The position numbers and the translations under genes are program-made. Below the pieces are notes generated by a model that worked only from the letters and a program-made list of their open reading frames with translations, made no database searches and had not been told where the DNA came from. Source: Micractinium sp. NFX-FRZ (Eukaryota; Chlorophyta; Trebouxiophyceae; Chlorellales; Chlorellaceae). From it: a stretch of 62,214 nucleotides of DNA. Positions 36,486-46,700 of this stretch are shown one piece after another (within the stretch, counting starts at the first letter, position 1; each line of letters begins with the position of its first letter). The stretch is from assembly GCA_029339195.1 (NCBI GenBank), contig JAPTJF010000381.1:1-62214 (forward strand), written 5' to 3'.

Positions 36486-36490
36486 TGTAA
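36486..36490 (+). promoter_or_regulatory. TGTAA polyadenylation signal (SPRING-like)
   Basis: TGTAA lies 47 bases after the stop codon, in a short convergent 3' region. Confidence 0.5.
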
Positions 36491-36625
36491 TTTGCACTTT
36501 ATGTTGCAGTTACCACTATGGCACTCAGGGTGCGCTTCTGTTTACAAAGGGGACGTTCACAGCTGAGTGATTGTCATGTGCACAGCTGTCGTGGTTGTAC
36601 ACAGCAAGGATGTGTGTACACTTAT

Positions 36626-36630
36626 TTACA
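36626..36630 (-). promoter_or_regulatory. TGTAA polyadenylation signal (kinesin-like)
   Basis: TGTAA on the minus strand (plus TTACA) lies 32 bases past the stop of the facing gene. The two 3' UTRs therefore share or nearly share about 220 bp. Confidence 0.5.
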
Positions 36631-36661
36631 AGTGGGAGGTTGATGGTTGAGTGTTGGCTGG

Positions 36662-39600
36662 TCATGCGGGCGCTGGGCCCAGCTGCATGTGCTTCAGGAC
36701 GCGGTCCCGGCTGCCCTGCCCCCGCAGCAAGCTGACCTGCTGGCGCAGGCTCGCCACTGCAGGCGTTGGGTGGAGGGGGAGCAGTGTGGCGCGTCAAACT
36801 GGCTTGTTCATTATGCGTGCGCGTTGACATGGCAGGGGCAGCAGGACCGTGCGTGCTAGACGCCCACCCACCCGCCGCACAGCCACGCAATGTCATGCAC
36901 ACCCCCACCCGCAACACACCGCACCTGCATCGCTCAGGTCTGCCTTGTCAGTCAAAGCCCTGCCCAGCTCCAGCTCGCTTTGGCGCAGGTGATCACGCAG
37001 CCGGGCTGCCTCGGCTGCAGACTCAGCAGCAGCCAGGCTTTGGGCTTCCAGCTGGCGCTCACGTGCCGCCAGCTGCTGCCGCACCTCTGCTGCCGCCCGC
37101 TGCCCAGACTCGGCCTGCAGCGGTGTTTTCAAGTGGGGGTCAGAAGGGGGGGCAAGGTAGTTGCACAGGAAGGGGCAGTGAGGCAGGCAAGGCAGACACC
37201 CACAGTGCCCCAATCCCGCCTCAACATTTGGCTGTCCCGCCTGCGAGGGTGAGTCGCACCTGCCGCCGGCAGAGCTCTGCCAGCCGGTCCCGACGCTGCG
37301 CTGCCTGCACCTCCTTCTGCAGCGCTGCCTGCTGCTCCTGAAGCTTGCGTATCTGCGCCTGCGCCTGCTGAAGCTTGCGCTGGTGCTGCCGGCACACCGC
37401 CGCTGCAGACTCATCGCCCGACTGTAGCGCCGCCATGCCTGCTGGAACGCAGGGGAGCAGGCAGCAGCAGCACACACTCAGTGGCATGTGGCACATCAGC
37501 AGGATGCTCTAGCTGCAGCAGCGGAATCAGCCGCCGGCACACATCTTCCCCAAGCGCTCTAATGCAGCTCCAGCCCCCAGCAGCAGCAACCAGGAGCACC
37601 CCTCCCAACCACCAAACATTATTGCCTCAGATTCCCTGCCCGCAATAGCAGCATGCGAGAGCAGCAGTACCACATCACCACCACTAGCTGCCCCCCACAC
37701 CTTGAAGCCGGTCCAGGTCAGCCTCTGCCAGCAGGGCCGCCAGCTGGCGGTTCTCATCTTCCATGCGGCTGGCAGCAGCCTGCGCCCGCTGCAGGTCGGT
37801 TTCATAGCGCTGGAAGAGCGCAGCCATCGGCGACTGCTGCTCCCAGGCGCGGCACCTGGAAGGGCAGCAGAGAGTTGGGGTGGAGGAGGGATGGCGGGGG
37901 GGGGAGGGTCGTTGAGAGCGCAGAGCGGGTGGCAGGGTAAGACGCAAGGGAAGCAGTCCCGCTGCAGAGGCCCATGCTACACCTGCTGGCAAGGAATGCG
38001 CACAAGCGCGGCGGCATGCTAGGAGCAGCAGGACGCAGCTTCACCTGGCCTGGGAGATGAGCAGCTGGCGGTGCTGGGTGTGCAGCTGCACCTCCAGCGA
38101 CAGGGCCTGCTCCTCGGCCTGCTGCTGCTGCAGCACTAGCTGGCGCTGCAGGCCCATGTGCCGTTGCCGCTCGCGTTGCAGAGCTGCGCAGCAGGGCACC
38201 ATTTTGTCGCATGACACGTGAGATTGAGAGGAAGGGGCCAAGCACCCAGAGCTGCCGGCATTCGAAAGAAGCAAGCATTGTTCTACATCGGCAGACATGC
38301 TCTCTGAGAGACACCTCAAACCAGTGCCCACCCGCCGCAGCTGCCAATAGGGTATGTAAATGGAACGGTCCCCCTCACTTGCAGTCAAGGACTGCCCCAC
38401 CTCAATGCACCTTCACATCCCATGTTCTCAAGAACCCCCCTCCAGCACCAGCGCACCTGCCAGCAGTCCATTGAAGTCGGCAGGGTCGTCCACCCCTGGT
38501 GCCAGCGGCTGCTGCACAGCCGCCGCTGCCGCCACAGCCTCCTCCAGCGCCTGCTGCACCTCATGCAGCTGCTGCAGCAGCATGGCATTCACCCGCTGCT
38601 CGCGCTGCAGCTCCTCCAGCAGGCAAGCTGCCCCTGCAGCCTCCTGCTCAGAGGCAGCGGCGGCACCAGCCACCGAAGCATCCGCAAATAGCTGGCTGTG
38701 GCTGCTTTCCCGCTGCTGGCTGGGGATGGATGCTGGCATGCCTGTGCTGCTGCTGGTTGTGGCTCCGCGTTCCAATGCACCCCACCCTACTGCCGCCCGG
38801 GCTGCAGCCGTACTCGAGCCGTCCCCAGACCCCCGCCGCAAGCCTGCTGCATATGAGCTGCTGCTGTCTGGCAGTGGCTGTGGCTCCCGCTGCTCAGAAG
38901 TTCCTTCCAGTTCTCCTGTGCTGCCGCTGCTGGCCTCCCACCAATCTCGGCGGGTGCCAGCGCTGGCTGGCCGCGGCCCACTCCCGCCGCTTCCGTCTGC
39001 CGCTGCAGCTGCGCCGGGAGGTGTGAACAGGGGCATGTGCTCAGACTGAAAGACATCCGACACCTCTGCCCCTTCCGCCCCCTGCGACACGCCAGCAGAC
39101 GGCCAGAGCTGTGGCGATGGTGATGCTGCAGGTCCCGACGAAGCTTGCCAGCCTGATTCAGCTGAGTCCGCTGCCCATGGCTGGCGCTGCTGCTGCTGCT
39201 GCTGCTGCTGCTGCGGCTGCTCTGACTCCTGCTGATGGCGGTGGTGGCGGTGCTGCTCCTGTTGATGCTGCTGCCTGGCTTGCTGCTGCTGCTGCTGCCT
39301 GGCTTGCTGCTGCTGCTGCTCCTGCTGGTGCTGGGCATCCTCTTCGGCAAAGCTGCCCCAGCCGGTGGCCTGCCGCCCTGTGCTAGCCCCCAAGCGGCTC
39401 ACCGGAGCGTGGAACAGCGCCCCTAAGGAGGGTGCCTCCCCAGCCAGGTCAGCAAGGCTCTTGCCAGGTGTGCTGTCTGCCCAATGCAACGATGCAGCCT
39501 CCCGCTGCAGCTGCAGCAGCTCTGCAGCAAGCTGCTGCCCCAGCCCGCCGCCGCCGCTGCTGCCAGGCCTGCTGCCGCTGCGGTCCCCGCTATGCCCGCT

Positions 39601-41950
39601 ATGACCACTCCAGCTGAAGGCAGCCTCAGCAGCATCTCCCAGCGCGTCTGATCCTGCTGCAGCTGCCAGTGTGCCAGCTGCCAGCGTGCCAGCACTGGCA
39701 GCTGGCGAGCCGCCAAAGATCTCATGCTGCGCTAGCAAGGCACGCCGCGCCTCGGCGGCAGCTTGCATGCGCAGCGCTGCCACATGGGTTGAGATGTCGT
39801 CGGCAGCAGCCACACCGGCAGCAATAGTCTGGTGCCGCTGCCACGGCTGCTGCTGCTGCTGCATAAGCAGCTGAGGTGAGCCATGGGGGCTGCTGCCTGC
39901 CTGCGGCTGCAGCTGCCTTGAAGCACCACTGGCAGTGGCCTTGTCCAGTGCTGCTCCAGCTGCTGCCAATGCGCCAGCGGCTGCCATGGCCGCCCCCGCT
40001 TGCATCTGCAGCTGCGGAGCGGCTACGGCAGCGTAGAGGCTCTGAAACTCCTGCCGCAGCTGCTGCAGGCTGTTGTGCTCGCCAGGCTGGCTGCCACTGG
40101 CAATCAGCTGGGCAGCAGCGCTTTGTAAACCTGCCGATGCTGCGCTGGCTGCCGCTGCGTGCTGCATCTGCAAAGGTGCTCGTGCATCTGTGTTTCCTAC
40201 TATCTGATGCTGCTCTTGCTCCTCCTCCCCACCAGGCTGCTGCTGCGCATCCCGCGCTGGCGGCTCAACACCCGGGCTGACACAAGCCGCAGCCTGGCAT
40301 GTGGCTGCTGCCTGCTCCACCTGTGACTGCTGCTGCTGCTGCTGCTGCTCCAACACTGCTCCAGCAGCTTGCTGAGCTTGTGACGCTACTACCCCTTGCT
40401 GCTCGTGCTGCTGCTGCTGCTGCTGACGCTCTTTTGCAGCCGCTCGCAGCCTCTGCCTGCGGTCTGCCTCAGCCGCCGCCAGCGCAGCCGCCTCGGCCCG
40501 CCGCTGCCGCTCTGCCGCCTGCTGCTGCTCCAGCTGCTGAAGGAACTGGTGGCAGGGCAGCCAGCCAAGCAAAGCGTTGGGTCCCGCTGCAGGGCTCGCC
40601 AGCTTGGTGCACACACACTGCACATGCTGCAGTGCCGACAGCAGGGAGACCAGCTGCCTCCCCTCAGCACAGGTGCCGCTGCTGCTGCTGCTGCCGCCGC
40701 CTGGCAGCGCTGCTGCGACATAGAGTCGGGTGCTGCCAGCAACCAGCGGCGATGCCAGTTCGTTGAGCGGTGACAGCTTGGCGGAAGCAAGCAGGTGGTC
40801 GCCTGCGGTAAGCAGCATGTGCACAGCACACAGAAGTTGGATACCACCACATCTACTAGCTACAAACAGCAGGTGCCACACACGCCAGCATGCATGCTCC
40901 AAGCAAAGGCAGCAGGCATGAACTCTTCATGTGTTCCCTCACCTTCACGCCGCCGGCGGTGCAGATCTGCAACCTCTTCTGCCAGCTTGAGCAGCGGCAC
41001 CCAGAAGCTGTCTCTAGCCTGCTGCTGCTGCTGCTGCTGTCTGCTGTTGGGGGCGCCGCGTGGCGGGCTTCCCGTGCCTGCGCTGCCAGTGCTGCTGTCA
41101 GCGGCCACTTGCAGCACATGCAGCATGGGTGCTGGCTGGCCACTGGGGCCCTGAAGCTCCAGCCGCAGCACCAGCGCTGGTGGGTGCTGCCCGCTACCGG
41201 CGGCTGCTGAAAGCTGCTCCTGCTGCTGCTGCACCACCGCAAGCAGCTGGGCAAGCTCATCTGCGGATGCAACATGCATGCTGCAGCACTGCTGTCCCGC
41301 ACTCTCGGCGGCCTCGGGCGCGGCTTCCCTGCCTCCCAGTCGGCTGCCGGGCCGCTGCACCTGCGCCGCCTGCGGCCGCTTCCCGCCCGCAGGTGCTGGT
41401 GGGTGCAGGCGCTGCCCCAGAGGGCCACGCATAGCATCGCTGCTGACCAGCTGCCAAGAGAGGCCCAGCTGCCAGCCGCCACGCAGAGCAGCATCTGCCA
41501 GGCGGGCAAGCACCCGCCAGCCCTCCAGGTGCAAAGCGTCGGTGGCATTGCCGCCATTGCTGCTGCTGCTGCTGCCGTTCAACAGCAGCACTGTGGCGCT
41601 GTAGCCGGCATGCAGCCAGGGCCAGAGCTCCTGCAGGTGCAGCAGCGCCAGGGGGCGGTTCACTTGGTGGAGGTGCAGGCATTGGTATGGCCACCGAAAG
41701 GCGTTGCACAGCAGCACCCGGCAAGCTGACAGGCCATGCTTGCTGGAATCACCTGGTGCAGAGCATCGTTCAGACTGTGAGCATCATGGCATTGTGCATC
41801 CAGGGGGGCAGTTTGGCTGCTGTCGGCGGTCGCGGCACCAACCCAGCACCGCCCGACCGCCACATTGCCGCCGCCGCCCAGGCTGGCTAGCTCCGCGGTC
41901 AGCGCCAGCACCTGCGCGCGATAACGGCATGCCACCAGCTTGTCAGGCAT
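36662..41950 (-). CDS. Gln/Ala-rich coiled-coil protein with degenerate kinesin-like head
   Basis: Minus-strand exons: 41950 to about 41839 (junction uncertain), 41725-40943, 40802-38457, 38183-38045, 37855-37701, 37441-37260, 37114-36925, 36756-36662. With the 41839/41725 junction everything stays in phase at about 1333 aa. The N-terminal third follows the order of kinesin motor landmarks: a neck-like stretch (YRAQVLALTAELASL), an HAGYSATV block where motors have GYNATV, a strand order ending in LRLELQG and LHVLQVA, then ASAKLSPLNELASPLVAGSTRLYVAAAL where motors have DSKLTRLL..LGGN..T.MI..VSP. The P-loop that should follow GYSATV is replaced by LLLNG plus a Ser run, so ATP hydrolysis is unlikely. 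The middle is poly-Gln/Ser/Ala; the last 400 residues are coiled coil. The kinesin reading is inference; a structural role is plausible. Confidence 0.6.
39185..39330 (-). repeat. CAG/CTG poly-Gln runs
   Basis: Several (CTG)n blocks on the plus strand encode Gln runs of up to about nine residues in the large middle exon of the kinesin-like gene. Similar runs occur near 40325-40360, 40400-40430 and, in the second exon, 41020-41040. Confidence 0.85.
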
Positions 41951-42312
41951 TGGAGGCGAAGCTGCAGGCGGAGCGGTTTTTCAAGCGCTGACTGTCGCGC
42001 TCTGGCGGCGTGGCTGTGCGGTCTGGAGGCATTGCTGGTATTGATAGGGAGCGCCTCAGAGGTCGACTCATGCTATTTCAAGCAGCTGAGGGCGCGCACC
42101 TCGTTGGTGGGCACCGAGCACAGAGGGAGCCTAGCAGCGGGGCCCATATGGCGGCTTCCAGATGCTTGAATCAACCGATACGCAACTGGGTTGTTGTTAA
42201 ATTGCGGCTGGCGACTCCCAAAGCTGCCTCTTGCCACGTTGTCCAGCGCGCAGGGATCAGCCTGGAGGCCCACACATGCGATTGCCATGCTTCATACACG
42301 CAAGCAGTTACC
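41951..42312. promoter_or_regulatory. Bidirectional region, kinesin-like / ABP1-like
   Basis: These 362 bp separate the divergent ATGs. There is no obvious TATA box. A missed upstream exon of the kinesin-like gene could lie here, because the minus strand has a CAG acceptor just before its ATG. Confidence 0.4.
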
Positions 42313-43505
42313 ATGCGATCAGCCCCACTCACATTCATATTCGGGCTGGTTGCGGGCGCGGCCCTCACAACCCTGCTGCCACCGAGAGCCGCCTGGCGCG
42401 CACAGCAGGAGCCTCTATGCTTGGACATATTCAGCGGTAGGTTCCATACCAGCTACAAGGCAGAAGCGATCCAACAAGCGCCGCTGCCGGCGCCGCCGCC
42501 CTCGCCCGCCTACCCGCCTCGTCTTTGAGCCCCACCCGTGCGCATTCCATGTGCTAGCAGGTCCCCCACGCCCGGTCGTGTACAGCATCCAAGATATGTA
42601 CCAGGACGATTACGGGCGGGATGGGCTATCGCACATCACATTGGCTGGCTCAAGGTGCGGGGTGGGGAGCTCAGCTGCAAGGGCGGCCTGCAGAGCTGGC
42701 GCTCATCTTCTTCGCTGTGCAGGCATGCGCTTGGCGTTTAAATTATAGTCCAAGCACTCTCGCCTCTGCAGGCACCATGGCATGAAGCGAGTGGAGGTGT
42801 GGCTGCAGACTTTTGCGCCCAGCATAGGGACGCCGGTGCACAGGCAAGCACCATTTACCGGCACCATGCACAGGCACCGAGTTTCTCGTCAGCTGCCTGG
42901 CAGGGCAAACAGGTGGCACAGCGGGCGGCTCTACTTGCTTGAACATGCGCAGCTGTCTTCTTCTAGGCAGCAGCTTGGCCGCGCCCAGCGCCGACTGCCA
43001 CCTGTGTGCGCGCTGCAGGCACGACTGCGAAGAGGTGTTTGTCATCCAGCGGGGCTCGGGCACGGTGCGGTACCGCGCTCACGACGGCAGCATTGCTGAG
43101 CTGGCAGTGCAGCAGAACGACACACTGGTCATCCCGCCCAGCCTCGTTCACCAGGTGGGGTAACTGGAGGTGCAACAGGGCGGCAGCCTGCTCCGCGATT
43201 TGGCATCACCAGCACGGCGGTCGACTGTGTTGTTCCTCACAGCTCGCCACCTCTCTGACGCTTTGCAGATCGTCAACAGGGGCAGCCAGGGCGAAGACTT
43301 GCAAGCACTGGTGGTGTTTGACAGCCCGCCCATCCAGATCCTCACCTATGCCAGCTGGACAGTGCCAGATCAGCAGGCGGTACACCAGCAGCCGTACTAT
43401 TGGGACAGGAGCTGCCCCCCGGTGCTGCCGCCCGCGCTGCAGCGGTTACAGAATGCCTCGGGTGCGAGATCAACCACGGCGGCAACACCACCTGAGGACC
43501 TCTAA
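42313..43505 (+). CDS. ABP1: ABP1-like secreted cupin (auxin-binding-protein family)
   Basis: Five exons (42313-42436, 42561-42654, 42772-42843, 43019-43154, 43269-43505) give 220 aa. A signal peptide opens the protein (TFIFGLVAGAALTTLL). The core GLSHITLAG, HHGMKRVEVWLQTFAPS and TPVHRHDCEEVFV matches plant ABP1. The metal ligands are all present: His96, His98 and Glu102 in the H-x-H-x3-E motif, and His141 in IPPSLVHQ. Cys36 and Cys191 (DRSCPP) sit where ABP1 has its disulfide, and PYYWD is conserved. ABP1 is a beta-barrel cupin found mainly in the ER lumen with some at the cell surface. This protein lacks a KDEL end: about 27 extra residues follow the conserved domain and it stops at PEDL, so it may be secreted. 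The auxin-binding role in algae is unproven. Intron 3 has a GC donor. Confidence 0.87.
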
Positions 43506-43514
43506 CACACTCCC

Positions 43515-43519
43515 TGTAA
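43515..43519 (+). promoter_or_regulatory. TGTAA polyadenylation signal (ABP1-like)
   Basis: TGTAA begins 10 bases after the stop codon. This would give a very short 3' UTR unless a later site is used. Confidence 0.4.
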
Positions 43520-43787
43520 ATGCTGCCCTGCATTCTGCGTCTCCAACAGTAACACACAGTGAGAAACCAGTCAGAAAGTGAGCAAAGAATGGGGAAGAGA
43601 ACAACAGAACAGAGGGCAAAGCCGGAGGCGTCGCTGTGTGCCGTGGCTGGATGGCCCGCCTTGGGGGCTGAGCTCCTCGGCGCTGAGCTGGCGCTGCTCC
43701 AGTGCGCCTGCGCAGCGAGCCAGGCGCTTCCAAGAACACCCCAGCACTGCAAGATTGAGAACGGAGTTTTTGGCCGCCTGCATGCAC

Positions 43788-46700
43788 CTAGAACTGCTGG
43801 AAGATGGCGTAGGAGCGGCCCATGCGCTGAGCGGTGCGCATCTTGCTGGTGACGGCGGCCGGGCCGCCGAGCTCCAGCAGGTCGCTCCTGCAGCCAGGGG
43901 GTCACAAGAGTTACATTGAATCAAGCGTCTCAATCAAATTTCCTTCGTCTCTATCACTCAGACACGAGATGACGGCTGACAGCTCAATATGACGGCAACA
44001 TGAGCCTCAAAATGTGCAAGATTCCCAACCCCTCCCCTGCTGCCAGCGCATGCCCCTCCTGCCCACCACCAGAGCCCTCCAGCACACCTGATGTTGGGCC
44101 ACTCGCTGCCGCCGATGGCAATGAGGCCGCGGTGGCGGCGGAACAGCTCCCGAGCTTCCTCATATGCCTGAGGCAGGAGGCAGGGGAGGAGGCATGCAAT
44201 GCTTTGAGGTCGGCAGTAAGGTGGGTATACAAGTAGAGGCCAGCTCCCAGCCACCCTGTGCGTCTGAGGACAGGGGCGGGAGTTTGAGAATGGGAGTGCC
44301 AGTTTTTGACCGCCCCCGCAGGCCACGCACCGCTGGCAGCCGTCCGTCACCTGGCAAACCACGCCACCACCAACCCCACACACCCAAGCACGCACGCACG
44401 CACCACAGCCAGGCGGTACGCCAGCAGCCCTTGCTGCTCCCTCGTCTCCGCCGCCGCCTCCGCCACTGGCTCCGTGCCAGCCGCTGCGGCCGCGACAGCC
44501 GCCTCCTCTGCTGCTGCCACGTGCTCCAGTGCCCGCTCCACTTCCACAAATGCCATGCGCACTGGCAGCGCCTCCCGCCGCGGGTCGGGCGGCGTGGGGG
44601 TGACCAGGCTGCGGGGAGGGGCAGGTGGGAGTGGGGCGGTGGGGCGGGTTGGGAGTGTCAGGCGGGGGCTAGAAGGCATTTGGGGGGTTGCGAAGAGCAC
44701 TAAGACAGGTGACAGGTGTGTGCAAGGCGATGAGGGACATTGTTGAGCTGGCACACAGACGTCTGCGGCGCACTCCATGCCTGGCCCGGGGGCAGGCGGC
44801 CAGGCTTCTGGCAGAGGCAGCCGCCTGGTTGCCAGGTGGGTTTGGGCAATTTATCTAGCTTACTCTAGTCTGAGCACCTTTCTGGAATGCCCTAGTAAAG
44901 CTTCTGCTTGGGTGCATGTTTGAATTGGAGTCTCCCCAGCCCCTTGGCCTCCTCCACACTACCCACTGCCCGCCGTCGCCCGCTGCCCCCCAGCAACCCA
45001 GGGTTTCCCTGCCCCGCCCCCCCTCACCGGCCCAGGTAGTAGAGCGAGGCGCCGGCGATGACAAAGGCGGGCACGGCAGCCAGGAGCGAGATGGAGAGCT
45101 CGTTGGCCTGCGCACATATTCAAACTTGTATTTGAATGTCAAGCACTTATGTAAGCAGGCGGGCAGCGGCGCGGAGGGAGTGGAGGGATCCAGCTGGCCT
45201 GCGCGGATGTCAGGAATTGAAGGTTTGAGGCAAGCATTTCTGTAGGGGCCACTGCTTACAGTCCCTCGTCTTCACTCCTGCCCCCCTTCCTGCCCCTTGG
45301 AGTTGTTTTGTGGAAAAACCCTGTTGCCCCACCGTACGCCATCACCCCACGCCATCTAGCAGCAACACACTAACACGTTTAGAAGCAGAGATTGCAAACC
45401 AAAGCATCGCACCCACCTTTAGGATTTGGTCCATCTCCAGCATCGCGCTGGCTGTGTCCACCTTGAGCTTCTGGACCTGCGGGGCGGGAGATAACAGCAA
45501 CTTTTGTTGTGGGAGGAAAGCACACACGGAGGTGCCAACAGGCAAGAGCGCTGGCGGCGTCCGCCCCCAGCTTCTGACCGGCTTCTGATCGTGTGGCAAG
45601 CAAGCCAAGCAGGAACGCTTACAAGGGCGGCAGGCAAGCCAGCAGAGCGAGAGGTTGGACCACGCATCAGGCGCCGGGCGGAGGCAGTGCGTTATCAGCA
45701 AGCAGACGCTGTGGTGCTGCTGCCGCAGGGAGGCCACCACACCCGCCCTCCTGCTCCCCAGACCCTCGCCTGGGTGAGCACTGGTGCGCACGTCACAACC
45801 ACCCCGGCATCCACCGCTGCACGCCTCCCCTCGTTTGCCACATGCATTTGACCCAGCAGCGTGCGCTCGCTTCACGTCTCGCTCCCGCCCTCGACCTCCC
45901 GTGTGAATGAGAAGCGCACGCTCGTCTGAGTGTCCACATCCCCGGCATTTGCCACACGCACCTGAATGAGCAGCGCGCGCACGAGCTCTCCCCCCACCAG
46001 GTTGCGCAGCGGCTTCTGCATCTCCCGCTCATACGTCCTCATCACCTGCAGGAGAGTGGAAGCAGGCAAGATATTACTGCAGGTCATGGTTGGGTGAGGC
46101 ACGCTGCTGTATCTCTGCTCATAGGTTGCCTGCTTTGGTGCTTGCGCGCGGGGTGCGGCAGGAGAGGGCAGCCGGGGCGGGGTACAGCAGGAGAGGGCAG
46201 GAGGGGCGGGTCGGCGCCGCGGGGAGGCCCGAGGCCGAGGGCAATGTAGCTAGGGGGGCGTAGCGCAGTGCAGGACAGAACAGCACAGCGTATCAACCAG
46301 AGCACAGCACAGCACAGCGTACCAACCATAGCACAGCACAGCACAGCACAGCGTACCAATTAAAGCACAGCACAGCACAGCACAGCGCACCAGGTCCATG
46401 CCGGCCAGCAGCACCGGGTCCTCCGCCTCGCCAGCTGGCACCAGGGCGGCGAGCGTGGCATTCCCGCCGGGTGCAGAGGCGGCAGCGGCGCCTCGCTTGG
46501 CCACAAAGTCGCGCTGCAGGGAGGGCACCAGCATACACATGTGTGCGATGAAATCAATGAAAAGGGAAGCATCAACTACCACTGTTTACAGTTGATCAAA
46601 TGCGCGGCGCCTCGCTTGCCCACAAAGTCGTGCTGCAGGGAAGGCGGGGATCACCAGAACACAACAACGGAAAACAGCATTCGTAACGGTTCGTGGCAAA

